Assembly: GCF_000485595.1 (NCBI RefSeq)
Contig: NW_014577115.1
Coordinates: 457,568-504,045 of the forward strand
Direction: 5' to 3'
DNA: 46,478 nt
From: Priapulus caudatus
Lineage: Eukaryota > Priapulida > Priapulimorpha > Priapulimorphida > Priapulidae
Part shown: positions 1 to 11,441 of the stretch, piece after piece
How positions within the stretch are numbered: the first letter of the stretch is position 1
Layout: each line of letters starts with the position of its first letter
Program-made: the position numbers and the translations under genes
Notes under the pieces: model-generated
What the model was told of the DNA's origin: nothing
What the model saw: only the letters and a program-made list of their open reading frames with translations
Databases searched by the model: none

Positions 1-129
1 CTTCTCCACCAGCTTCTCCCTTCTCCCCTTCCTCATTCCTAGCCATATTGAGTCGGCCATACGGCCGCCGTGCGTATAGCCATATTGAATCTTATCCACA
101 CGGCCGCCGTGCGTATAGTCACTTCCCCA

Positions 130-333
130 AAAAAGTGCACCAGCCTCACAATATCGAGGAAACAAACCCCAATAAAGCAGACCTATACGATCATGGAAAC
201 CAAGCTCAAAAAGGAGGACCATCAACTCTACCTCGGCGTGGAGCTCACTGATGACCTCTCTTGGTCTACCCACATCAGCCGGTCAAAAGGAAAGGCAACC
301 CGGACCCTAAATTTCATCCGCAGGAACCTTGTA
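130..333 (+). mobile_element. Non-LTR retrotransposon reverse transcriptase fragment (CR1/jockey-like)
   Basis: The open frame reads like the stretch after the catalytic core of many non-LTR reverse transcriptases, with the hallmark YLGVELTDDLSWSTHI followed by KATRTLNFIRRNL. Nothing recognisable continues past the RRNL block: the following bases are AT-rich and contain TAG/TAC repeats. Upstream (about 44-117) a roughly 36-bp segment containing CGGCCGCCGTGCGTATAG is duplicated in tandem. The fragment is truncated at both ends and is presumably dead. The family match is from memory of conserved motifs; the clade (CR1 versus jockey or L2) is not resolved. Confidence 0.8.
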
Positions 334-634
334 GGTACAAATTTGTATATTTCAATAGTTAGTGCTAATAGTACTAGTAGTAGTACTAGTAGGCCTAGTG
401 TAATTGTGGTTCAAGGACAGATGCTACGTATATGCTACGTGTATGCTACGTATTGTATATGATAATATGATGGATAATTGCCTAAATAAAAAAATAAATA
501 AAATAAAAACCCTAGCAATGTAGCATGATGTCTGATGATGTACTGTCTTGTAAATAACACAATTACAAGCATACAAATGTAATTTTATGTCAGAAAAAAT
601 ACAATATAATTATTAAGCATTAATTGCGCCTTAC
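334..634. other. Intergenic/intronic AT-rich stretch
   Basis: Contains a degenerate TAGTAC/TAG repeat (about 363-400) and AT-rich sequence. It should be the first intron of the minus-strand sorting nexin gene. No further exon of that gene is visible before the window edge. Confidence 0.5.
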
Positions 635-730
635 ATCAGTTACAGCCGGTGCGAAGAGATCATCGTCTTCATCTTTATTTTGTTCGTTTTCCTCGTCAAA
701 TAGTGGGGGTGGCTCCCTAGGTTCAGCCAT
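635..730 (-). CDS. SNX2: Sorting nexin 1/2-like, first coding exon only
   Basis: The exon encodes 32 residues starting MAEPREPPPLFDEENE and ending DLFAPAVTD, then a GTAAGG donor (plus-strand 629-634). The start MAxxREPPPL and the acidic stretch leading to D-LF match the N terminus of SNX2; SNX1 has a similar acidic D-x-F segment. These proteins are the PX-BAR subunits of the retromer-associated SNX-BAR coat on endosomes, but the PX and BAR domains would lie beyond the left edge and are not seen. The ATG (plus-strand CAT at 728-730) is preceded on the minus strand by CAAA, so it sits inside an AAAATGGCTG motif resembling a YY1/TISU start. Assignment rests on one short exon, so SNX1 versus SNX2 cannot be decided. 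Confidence 0.65.
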
Positions 731-1055
731 TTTGAACCCTGTCGCGTAGGATGCGCTGTGATTCATGTAGTAATTTATTATAAATTTAATAACACAAAGT
801 CGATGCTGCGAATAGAGATTTATGCACATACGCCACTAAAATATAAGGAATTTCATTTATTGAATGTAATTTCTTTTTTACGGTATATTAATTTCTAAAC
901 TTGAGCATAAACAAACGCATGCGCCGCAGGAAGTTCGCCATCGACACTTGTTTCAGCTGTTTTGTTTTGCGATTTTTATGAAGTTTGTGACAAACTACGG
1001 TGAATATTCACCTGCCGTTCTTTATCAATGTGTTTAAACTGACGATACATCAGTA
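731..1055. promoter_or_regulatory. Candidate bidirectional promoter between SNX and UBE2Q
   Basis: Only 325 bp separate the two divergent start codons. The interval holds an NRF1-like palindrome CGCATGCGCC (916-925) directly followed by an ETS-like GCAGGAAGT (926-934), in an otherwise AT-rich stretch. NRF1 and ETS sites are established features of TATA-less housekeeping promoters in animals; their use here is inferred from position only. Confidence 0.5.
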
Positions 1056-4000
1056 ATGGCTTGTCTGAACAAGCTTAAGCAAGAGATAAAGGCATTAGAA
1101 ACAAGTTTTCCACCTACACATGAACGATTCCAGGTGATCTCGGCAACAGTAGACGAGCTGACATGTCGTTTCATAGGCAGCGGTGGAGAAAAATATGTTA
1201 TTCACGCAAACATTACAGTGAGTACATTATACACCAACTTTAACTAACTATATATATTAAACCGTAATAGGCAACACTGTATAGTACATTTATGAAAGTG
1301 TCTATTATTTTACTGTATTGATTGCTGTAGTGTAGTTTTTTTATTATCAAGTTTTACATTTGGATTGTGTATACCACTTTTGATACTGACTCAGTGACTG
1401 TGCTTGCTGCCATAAACATATACGTACGTTATATAGATATATTCATGATACTACTACTAAAGATTAGATGAAGTCACTTTTTCTGTGTTTGGCGAACTGA
1501 GTTATATTATTATTAACATTATAATTTTGTTCTTTCTATCTTTTCAGGAAACATATCCAGAGACACCACCGATTTGGTTTGCAGAGAAAGATGATGCGGG
1601 CATTACTGCAGTGATAGAGAGACTAACAGAAACAGACACTGAGCATAATCACGTATGTATTACTATCTACCATGGGGTGTATGCAGAGTAATTAGGTGGC
1701 TATGATCAGTATAATCCCTGCACATGCATGCAATAGTATCTTTTTCATACTTATTTTGCATAATATGCTGTTTACATCAACAAAAGTTCCTGTGTTTGCT
1801 AAGTAAGAAATATTATGGGGAAGGCAAATCAAAGTTATTTATATGATTGGTTCACCGTTGTTTAAGTTTACTGAGGGTTAAAATCAAGAATATCTGTAAT
1901 AAATTTCAACAGTCATTAAAATTACATATGGCAAAAGTATGATTTTTTAGCATAGCCATATGTAAGCATGCTGTCATTTAAATTAACTAAATCTGTGAAA
2001 CTAAATGAAAGTACATCCCACTTTGTTCTAAAATGACTACATTGTCTTCCTCACCAGGCAAAGTTGTAATGGCATGGTGGTAATTTGATAGGAAATATTT
2101 TCCATGTTTTTTTAGTTGGTTCATCAAGTTCGATTGTTTATAAGTGACCTGTGTGAACTTCACAATCTGCAAGTGCCTGCAGAAGTAAGCTTGCTTGACA
2201 AGCATCACATGTCGAACTGCCCGAATGAGGTAAGCAATATTTCACATGCTCTTTATATTACGTCGTGATGCGTTTTACAGTGGAACACATCGTTTGTCTA
2301 CATGTGGATCGTAATTGTGCATTTGTATTTATACGTGGGATCACAAGGGTGTGGCAGATCAATGTAGGAACGAGACGAGAAGCATAAACAAAGAACTAAT
2401 TGGCTTAATAAATCGCTACAAGTTACTTTAAGTATAGTAACAGCTGTCAGAAATTCCTGCTGAGTCACATGTGTTTATAATATCTGTGTGTGTGTATGTG
2501 TTGACGAGTTCGTGATTTATATTTTATTAACTAATTAAAAGCGAGGCGATGCGATGGAGATGGAGAGTGAAGTGGAAGAGGAGGATGTGGAAGACAATGA
2601 TATGGAGGAAGATTTTCATTATGAAATGGAGGAACCAGACACCACGTAAGTTCTTTATTGCAATGCCTATACAGGGTTTCTTCTGAGGGAAAATTTGACA
2701 AAGGAGGTACTGGCCAGTTTGGGGGAAAAAAACGCGCATGATGGGTTCAAATACAGGATCTATTGATATACTTATAGGTATATAGATACAGGATATACTT
2801 ATCAGTAAATACAGGATGTATTGATATACTTATAGGTATATAGATACAGGATATACTTATCAGTAAATACAGGAACATTTTCACAACGGCGATGTTAAAT
2901 TTGACATCGGCGGTGCGCCACTGTGCCCCCTATTAGTATTCCACCATGTTAGAACCATTTAATTTTTCTCTTTGTTTTCAATTTTTTTGGCATAACATAG
3001 GGCCCTGATAACATTGTTGTTTTGTTATCTGTAACAAGTTTTTTTCAGCAGAGCTACTTATGGGATGATGCTGTTAGATGCTTGCCAGATTCGCTATCAT
3101 TCTCCCTATATTGTTAATCGCTTTGCTGAATCCATGTACATTATGTAATGGCCATGTTAGTTGGTTTACATAGTTGCATTAGTTTCAAATTAGTATCTTG
3201 TTAGTTTATTACGTGACACTCATGAATCAATGTGATTATATTGCAAGTGTTGTGTGTGTGTGTGTGCGTGCGTGAGTGTGTGTGTGTGTACTTGATTGAG
3301 GGCATATGTCTGCTGTATATGCATGGGTTTTCTTGTGAACAATTTGTTTGCACAGTAAATCCTATCTCCACCAAGCAGATATTTTACCTGTGGCCAATGT
3401 TGCTGTGGTAATTGTGGGAAAGGGCATAAATATGGCTAATGCCATTACCTTCAGGGAATTCATACCACGGTATGTAAAATTTACGAGTTTTATAATTTGT
3501 GTGAGTTTGTTTAACTTTGCATTTTCATGTTTGGATTATATTTGAAATGTGATTACAGGGTTGGTACATTATTGTCTGATTTTTAATTGCACAACTTGCT
3601 GCACACCAATTATTACTGTGAAAAATCAATTGGGGAAAACTCGAAATCTAATTTTAAAATTTATAATGTATATATGTGTAATTTTTGTTATTATGTGTAG
3701 CGTGACACTCCACCGTGGGCTCTCACAGTGATGGCAGCTTGACAGAGTAGTGCCACGATTGCTGCTTGCCACTGCCGTTAGCAGCAGCAGGTGGATCTAG
3801 TTTCGTTGCTTGCTTGCAGAGATAAGAAAGCGAAGGCAGATGAGGCAGATATAGACAAGCAAGACAATGAGTTGCTGGAGAGGCTCAAAGCCAACCAACG
3901 GCAAGGTTACCTTCAGGTGAGTGTGGTACAGTCACATGCTACTTCTTTATGAAGCCCACCATACTTAATGACATTTATAAAATTTATACAGTGAGGTGAG

Positions 4001-7000
4001 TGGTTCAGTAAGAAAGGTTATTTAAACATCAGCGTACAGAGCTTACCTTTTAGCAGTTTTCTTGGTGTGGTAAGAATTGCAGGAAAGTAGATAGGTGAGC
4101 ATGCTGTGAGAAGACTGATGAAGTTGTGTTGTGTTTGCAGGGAACAGTGTGTGGGTCTGTGCAGGCAACAGACAGGCTGATGAAGGAGTTAAAACACATT
4201 TACAAATCTGATAGCTATAAGAAAGGTAAGTTTGACATTGAATAGTATCTGAGACCCTCACAGATTGCAACTAGTTTGAATATCTTCACTGATGCGCTAT
4301 AAGTACTTAGGTTTATGAATTGTTTTACTGAGTAGAATGCTGTATTATAAATGAACTGTGTGTAATGACTGGTGTTTACTTTTGGTTTCAGGTTTATACT
4401 CTGTAGATTTAGTGAACGAGAGCCTCTACGAGTGGAACATTAAACTTATGAGGTAAGGATGAATTCTTATTTTACTTTTTTTCACATGCTGCTTTGTGCA
4501 TACTTTCATCAATAAAACTTGTTTATGCTACATATATTTCTATGCTACAGTGTGGATCAAGATAGCCCACTCTACAGTGACATCACCACGATGAAAGAGA
4601 AGGAAGGCAAGGATCATATTCTGCTCAATATGACGTTTAAGGTATTTATAACATAGCAGGTAGATACACACACATGGATGCACGCAAGCACGCATACACA
4701 CACACACACACTCCATATATATATATATATGGAGTGTTTATCGAGTGCCATTTGATAGCATTAATCACATTATTCAACAATAAATATAGAAGTAATAAAA
4801 GCAAGGTGAGGAATTTGATGTTTAGCAGAATATAAACTGAAAGCACATTATATAGGGGACAAATGAGAAGGGTGATTTAAGCCTCGTACCATATATAGTA
4901 ACATTAAATGCTTGTAACATGGAATGGCTGCCTTGAGTACATAGCAGCAACCATACAAAATCTTGCTGGAGCGTAATGATTGCAAACGTGAAGGTTTGAC
5001 GTTGTGTTTGCTAGGAGACCTTTCCGTTTGAGCCACCGTTCGTGCGAGTAGTCAGTCCGATGTTGTCTGGCGGCTACGTTCTCGGTGGAGGAGCCATCTG
5101 CATGGAGCTCCTGACTAAGCAGGTAACAGCAGCATCGGCTGCACACACGTACACACACACGTATCATCCACGTCCACAGATGTGAACGTGTACGTCGCAC
5201 TGTTATCCCGCACGACTGTACGGCTGAGAATGTGTAGCTGGAAAGATGTCTGAAATTAAAAAGACGAGTGTAGGTTTGGAATCGGTAGGTCGGTGCAGGG
5301 TCTCCAACCATTCAGCATTCTGCGGAATCATTACGATTTCTAGGCCTAATTTCCGCATTCCGCAGCGGCAAGGTTATATTCCTCATTTCAGTTGCACTGT
5401 ATAAAATTTGCACTGATTGTTTGCATTGTTCGCTTGGGCACATTGTTTTTTTTCAGCCGGTGCCTGGCACTGGCCACGCGCTGGTGCAGTAGAGATGCAG
5501 CAAGTTTATTAATAGCCATCACTGCGCGAGTCGTTTCTTGGAAATGCACGCTCTGCCATTACCTTAGTTTTGCACCCCCCCCCTACCATCGCTCAGTGTT
5601 GTAATGTGTTTCTATGCATTCTATATCTTGCATGTCTACGTTAAATGGAACAGCCTAGTCAGACAGACGCTGTCTGCAATGTGTCGCGTAGTTTGTCTGC
5701 TAATCAGATTAACACGTGGAGAAGAATGGCGTCCAATTGTCATTGCCATCCAAAAAACCAGACTTTTACAGAAATTCAGGAACGAATATACACAGATTTG
5801 GCCTGTACTTGTGAAGTCAAAACTCAGTGTTATTCATGGCTATTGCATGGTATGCAAGAAAGACTTTCAAGTGGAGCACGGAGGAAGGATTGACTGCCAG
5901 AGGCATATAGTCTCTCAAAAGCACAAGTGCTATGCAGGTGCAGTGGAATCTACACCCAATATATCAAGCTTCTTTGCAGCAGATAGAGAATTGTCTGTCT
6001 TGACGCAGAAGTGAGATTTACGACTTATTTAATTGAACACAATGTGCCTTTGAGGGCGGCAGAACCATGCCAAATGAACTCTTCAAGAAAATTTCCAGAC
6101 TCACAAGTAGCCAAAAATATGGTTGCAACATACAAAAACACGATGAAATTCTGAGAAATTGCGCAATTTTACCGGGTGTTTTAATAATGATTATTACTAT
6201 AGTAACCTAACTGTGTACGCTCTGAAAAGTCATGAAAGGTGTTTTGAATCCTAACTTGTAGCGGTTGAGTCTAGGGTTGAGATAGTGTCATTCAGAGCAT
6301 AGAATTATGGCCACAGTAGCTCAGATGGCAGGAAAATGGCTTAAATTTCAAATTGTTCTGGGTGGCCATGCCCCCCAGGGACCCCGCTAGCACTGGCATT
6401 CCTACGGCAATGCGGCCTGCTGCGCGCAGCCAAGGATTAATTTCGTCCCCCTCCCTGTCTCATCAATTTCATCTGGCATTTGGAGTTCACAGGGTTGGAG
6501 ACCCTGGGTAGAGGGTAGGTTTGCTGCCACCATTAGCAGCACCTTAATACTGATCTAGTTAATTACACTTCATCCGCATTCTATACTGGTGACCCGTGAC
6601 TGCTTGTTTGCTGATCTCATTATTGGCCAGTGTTTCATTTTTGGGTGCGCCCTTAGCGTTAGCTAAAGCAATATTTATTGTAAAGGCCGCAATCCTGAAT
6701 GCAGCGCCTGGCACAGCCCACCCGACCCACAATGAATTGTTATGGACGCAAAATTATTTTGATCAAGTACCCGTCCGCATTATAAGTATACATACTGATA
6801 TTGAAGCTTCATGTACATTTATAATAAAGACATACCATTTTGATGCCTCCGTGAAAATTTTTTCGGGGGCATGCCCCTGGACCACCCTAGCAAGGCTTGG
6901 CGTCGTCGGCTCTCACAAGGACCCCTAAATTGGAACAATAGAGAGCCCAGGACCCCATTTGATAAATGGCTAAAACAAACACTGTTGCGTATGATTAATA

Positions 7001-9726
7001 TGACTGGTATTTCTAGGGCTGGAGCAGTGCCTATTCCGTGGAGGCAGTCGTGATGCAGATATGTGCGACACTAGTGAAGGGGAAAGCTCGCATCCAGTTT
7101 GGAGCAGCGAAGGTGGTAAGTCGCATGATGATGAAGAGCGTATGGTATCTAGGCAACCAGGCTGGATCGTGATGGGCAAAATTTCCTTCCTATTAATAAT
7201 GGGTGCAATGTGCTTATGAAACAGCATGATATATATCATGCAGAATGATCTAGTGATGTGCAGAATGATATAGTGATGTGCAGAATGATATAGTGATGTG
7301 CAGAATGATATAGTGATGTGCAGAATGATCTAGTGATGTGCAGAATGATATAGATCATTGCTGTTCCATCTCTTTATCTTCTAATTTTCCTAATTAGCAG
7401 AGAGTGGAGATACGTCTTGATTTGTGGTGACACTTACCAACTTATAGTTTAATAACACTTGTAGGAGTACCCAGCTCCTTATGCAGTGACTGGCATCCCT
7501 CCACGTTATTATCATGCTTTGGTAGGAATACCCAACTATTATATACAGGGAGATTTGTATCCCTGAATGGTGTTGTCGTAGTCTGATAGTAGAAATACCC
7601 AACTCGATTTTTAGCTCATCGGACATAGTCAGATGCAGCTTGTAGAATCGCATGAGCGTCCGTCCGTCCATCCGCCCGTGCGTTCGTCAACAGTTGGGCA
7701 CAAATCTTAACCACTCGATGTACGGTCTTGATATGCGGGACATCGGGGGGGATCGCGAAAAGGACTCAGTATTTGGGGATCAAGGGTCAAAGGTCAAGAT
7801 GTGTCAATGGAGGGGGAATATTTCCCCCTTAACTTAAGGTATAGGAGGAAATATCGAATTGCGGCACAAATCTCAACAGCTCGATCTACACTCTTAATAT
7901 TCGATGTATAGTGTGATGGGGAGGAAACCCATCACCAGCGTGAAATTGGAGGTCACAGGTCAAAGAGCAGTGGGGGAAAGGTCAGACATCACACATTTTC
8001 TGAGGACATGGCCTAATGAACCGAGTGAAAAACTTGTTTATTTCAGCGCTGACCTACCATTTTTATCACTTTATTGAAAGGTCCATGAAATGTACTGTGT
8101 AAGTGACATGTAAGTGTCTGATAATCTTTTGACCTTCAAGAGGAGGGTTAAACATGGATTTGTTGACTGTTAACAAAGGACTGAACTGTGTTTGATGGTA
8201 CTTGTGTGATCATGGAAGACTTAAATTTCAGAGTGAAATTCTGCATGCAAAACTTACTTGAACAACGTTTACACGCTTTAAATCATATATGAACTTCATT
8301 CTCTATATGAGATTCTTTACGTTGGGAATACAATGTCAATAGCACATACGCAAACGTTTGTTTTTGATTAAGGCCAACTATAAATAGGCCTACCTCGCAG
8401 GTGGGTGGCTGATTGTATCACAGCATGGGCTAAACGAAGGTAGCAACTAGTTCGGATTATGTATTCCCTGCACCTAGTCATTATGCACGCCATCTCAGGG
8501 GTCGAAATTAGCGGTATCCCGATATCCACGGGACAGTAGATTCTTGTGTTGGATACCAGATTTCAATGCTTGGTATCCCGCCGGGATAGTAAAAAAAAAA
8601 TCATCTAAATCGGGATAGTGGTTGTTGAGCATATTTGCAAGCGCAAGCGTAAGCGTAGCCGATGTTGATCATAAATGTGATATGTTACTGTACACATTGT
8701 ATCAAGCGAACCAGACAATGCGTCTAGACAATACGTCTGCAGTGTACTTGTCTGTGCATATCTGTGAATCTGTTTTCATGTTTTTATATAATAATTACAT
8801 TACATATTAATAATTTTCAAATGCTATTATTGCATATTTCAAGGTTTTGGATATACCAACAATGTTGAAATTACTATCCAAAAAATGGGATACCAGATCT
8901 TTGGGGGGGATACCAGATTTCAATACCTGGTATCCGGAATGGATACCATAATGAAAATATAATTTCGACCCCTGCATCTATCGCAACAGAGTGAGAAGAA
9001 TGTCCCTGCAGGATAGGTCAAATGTATATTGCGCTCAAAAGTGCAGAAAGAATTACTTTCTTAACTTAAGTTTAACCAATCTTGAGATAAGTAATTGCAG
9101 AAATGAATCGGCAAACCTACCAATGAAAATCCATCGGCACTTCCTCCACACAAACAAATCGATTCGTAGCCCTGTCCAGTATTCATGCATTGTAAAGTTC
9201 TTCATTTTACTTCAAAGTCACACTTGGGTATTTCTTACCCAGGAATAACTACTCTATAGCACGTTATGTACTAAGAAAACGGCATGTACTAATAACCAGC
9301 CATGTCGCACGGCGGCACTTGTTTAGCTTTGTGATTTGCACGTCTGCAGGATATTATTTTACTGTATGAGGAATATCTGGCTATATGCAGAGACTCTTAT
9401 CTCTCTACCCAGTACTATCATACAATCTCTGTTTTGTTGCTGTATCTCGCGGTGTGTGGCTTGAGGCTTTCCATGTGTGTTTTTCAGGGACAGTACACGT
9501 TGGCTCGTGCTCAGCAGTCATTTCGGTCATTGGTGCAGATCCATGAGAAAAATGGCAAGTAGAAAATTACTTCGTGACGTGACATTGTCAGAGTCTTGGT
9601 GGAACAAACTGATCTGTACGTCTCCTGGCTGAGCGATTGAAACGCACCATGTGACACTGCGAGCCTGTCTAACCATGTCATCCGTCTGTTTCAGGATGGT
9701 TCACGCCGCCGAAGAAAGATGGGTGA
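1056..9726 (+). CDS. UBE2Q2: Ubiquitin-conjugating enzyme E2 Q (UBE2Q1/2-like), complete, 12 exons
   Basis: Exons read: 1056-1217, 1548-1652, 2116-2229, 2542-2645, 3820-3916, 4141-4225, 4392-4452, 4551-4641, 5015-5122, 7017-7115, 9488-9554 and 9695-9726. All phases join, giving 374 codons, essentially the length of vertebrate UBE2Q2. The N-terminal RWD-like part includes [18 protein letters not shown] and [10 protein letters not shown]. An acidic linker (about residues 128-160) leads into the UBC fold: [17 protein letters not shown], then [12 protein letters not shown] and [19 protein letters not shown]. The catalytic cysteine is about residue 302 in AICMELL. The protein ends [11 protein letters not shown], the typical family C terminus. 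It transfers ubiquitin from E1 to substrates or E3s. The eleventh intron uses a GC donor (AATG|GCAAGT), and exon 10 has two possible donors three bases apart (7113 or 7116). Introns 9 and 10 carry transposon insertions. UBE2Q1 versus UBE2Q2 orthology is not resolved; this may be the single invertebrate gene. Confidence 0.95.
2749..2865. repeat. 58-bp tandem duplication
   Basis: Two nearly identical 58-bp copies beginning AAATACAGGAT (2749 and 2807) in the fourth UBE2Q intron. Confidence 0.85.
3245..3291. repeat. (GT)n microsatellite
   Basis: GT-rich simple repeat with GCGT and GAGT interruptions, intron 4 of UBE2Q. Confidence 0.9.
4668..4735. repeat. (CA)n/(TA)n microsatellite
   Basis: CA repeat followed by TATATA flanked by the inverted words ACTCCATATA and TATGGAGT, UBE2Q intron 8. 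Confidence 0.85.
5296..6506 (+). mobile_element. Decayed hAT-like DNA transposon (1211 bp) with 14-bp TIRs
   Basis: The ends are a perfect 14-bp inverted repeat, CAGGGTCTCCAACC at 5296-5309 and its complement at 6493-6506. The flanking octamers agree at only 5 of 8 positions, so any 8-bp target duplication is degraded. Inside, about 5750-6010 (+) encodes a BED-type zinc-finger-like segment with [15 protein letters not shown] and HIVSQKHK. A shifted frame (about 6010-6157) then reads [15 protein letters not shown] and [11 protein letters not shown], the module that follows the finger in hAT-derived transposase and ZNF862-like proteins. No DDE core or dimerisation domain is seen and the frame is broken, so this is an inactive internally deleted copy inside UBE2Q intron 9. 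Confidence 0.8.
6507..7016. other. UBE2Q intron 9 remainder with dispersed-repeat fragments
   Basis: Contains GGGGCATGCCCCTGGACCACC at about 6867-6887, an inverted echo of GGCCATGCCCCCCAGGGACC near 6363. Both look like remnants of the GGGTCCGGGGGCATGCCCC-type repeat also found near 39.98 and 43.24 kb. No gene beyond the host exon at 7017. Confidence 0.5.
7239..7355. repeat. 20-bp tandem repeat, about 6 copies
   Basis: Unit CAGAATGATATAGTGATGTG repeated nearly perfectly; one position varies between ATATAG and ATCTAG. UBE2Q intron 10. Confidence 0.95.
7640..7990. repeat. Dispersed repeat with internal imperfect duplication
   Basis: CGTCCGTCCGTCCATCCG leads into GGGCACAAATCTTAACCACTCG (about 7694). 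A diverged second copy starts near 7861 (GGCACAAATCTCAACAGCTCG). Each copy is followed by GATGTACGGTCTTGATAT-like and GGTCAAAGGTCAAG-like words. This layout resembles uncharacterised interspersed repeats of marine invertebrates. No coding potential is supported. Confidence 0.5.
8496..8974. mobile_element. Non-autonomous hAT-like element, 15-bp TIRs, 5-bp TSD CATCT
   Basis: Perfect 15-bp terminal inverted repeats (CAGGGGTCGAAATTA at 8496-8510, complement at 8960-8974). They are bounded by the direct repeat CATCT at 8491-8495 and 8975-8979. The subterminal zones are rich in GGTATCC/GGATACC words in both orientations. It is 479 bp with no transposase. CAGGG termini plus a 5-bp target duplication fit the hAT5-type group described in repeat databases. 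Lies in UBE2Q intron 10. Confidence 0.85.
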
Positions 9727-10327
9727 CGTCCCACGTTCACAAGCCGTGGAAAACTTGTGGATAACGGAGGCAACTTAGATTGAGAGAGTTGCCCTGCTGT
9801 GCCGAAAGGATTCAATATAGTAAATCACATACCTGCAATAGTGTATGGCGGCAGTCCGTTGCCCACTAGCCTAGTACCGAGAGTCAGTGCTGAGACGCAG
9901 GCTCTCGAATATGTAATTCTGGTACTAATTTTTTACACAGCGTAATCGGAGCGCATGCAACGCTTGTGCAGTGACGCCTTGTCGTTTTTATGCTGTGCCC
10001 CTTTATCAGAAAGCGATAGGTATTATGTCAAAATATAAATGCAAGTGTGTCTCTGAATTGTGTGCAGGTAGGAGTGTCTTTGCGTGGAGGAACGTGGATT
10101 TGTGTTTGAGCGTAGGGCGTGCGTGTGTGCGTGCATGCGTGCGTACGTGTATGCATGTATGGATGGTGGATGCATGTGAAGTTGATGTTATATTAAATTG
10201 CTACAATTTGAAGGTCAAGACTGTGTACAAATGTGTACAAAATAGTAATTGTGCAAAGAATTAGGCTACATATTAATAACTATGTATTGATATATTGCAG
10301 CCCACTGACACACAAAAAGTATTTTTT

Positions 10328-10361
<34 letters not shown>

Positions 10362-10424
10362 GCTCTCTTTCTCGCGTGCGCTCTCACTCTCTCACGCTCT
10401 CTCTTTCTCTCTCTCTCTCTCTCT
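10328..10424. repeat. (CT)n microsatellite
   Basis: Long CTCTCT tract with short GCGTGCG interruptions. Confidence 0.95.
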
Positions 10425-11398
10425 TGTATTTGTATACATGCATTGAGCTATAATAATAATCTTGCTATAAGGTAACATGGACTTATAAAGAGATGATAGG
10501 AGATAGTGAACGTTTATAAGAGCAAGAGAGAGAGAGAAAGAGGGGGGATGAGGGTATGAAAATACAGATTGTTGATAGGTAAAAACTATATGTTATTACT
10601 ATTAGGTATGTAATGTACCTACCCTGTGGGAATGCACGTCAGTTAAACTTCAACCTAGTTCTCTATACCGTTCTAGAATGCAGAAAAACTCTTTGCATTT
10701 TGTGTGCTTTCCAGTCTGCCTTTCTAGTGCACCTCATTGAGATAAGCTTTAAAATATCAATGTCTTATAATAGATAATAGTGAAATGGAGAGAGAGTGAC
10801 AAGATGTTCTTTGGTACGTTGTGTGCAATGTGCAGAAAAATTACACCTAATTTTCTCAGATTAACTTCGAGGTGCGAACTTATTCATACAAACTGATGAC
10901 AAGGCAGGTTGAAATGGTCACCTTTCTGCAGTAGATATGTACACTTAGATTAATTACTTGGTTGCTATGCCACGTTCGTTCCTAATTTTTTCGTCCGCTT
11001 AAGATTGCATTGAGGATATCACCCGGTGCGTACTGTGTCACTTTTGCAGCATTGCAATTAAAGAGGTCTATTCCTAGACCCTTGGGGAACTAGGCAGCGA
11101 AGCAAGTGTTGATGCTACAGATCTAGGGGGGGGGGGCATTGTCAGCTGGGTATCTGGCTGTCTGGCAATGATCATCCGTATTAGTGGTGGCTTGGGAAGA
11201 TTTGCTACCTAATTACGTACTTGGTGTTGCAAAATAAACTTTTTTAACCATGTGGCAGTTGTACAAAAATGTTAAGATGTGTCGCTATTTTTGTGATTAT
11301 AAAGTAATCTCCTATGTTTTTGCTGCCAACTCAATGTCTGGTAAGATAATATAAAGGAATCATTGTACAGAATTGCAATTCATTTGGCACACACACAA

Positions 11399-11401
11399 CA
11401 C

Positions 11402-11441
<40 letters not shown>
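11399..11441. repeat. (TA)n microsatellite
   Basis: Alternating TA with one CATA interruption. Confidence 0.95.

Noticed and set aside
7390-7671. Minus-strand 93-codon frame in UBE2Q intron 10
   Set aside because: Consists of GGAATACCCAACT-type repeat sequence, not conserved coding sequence.
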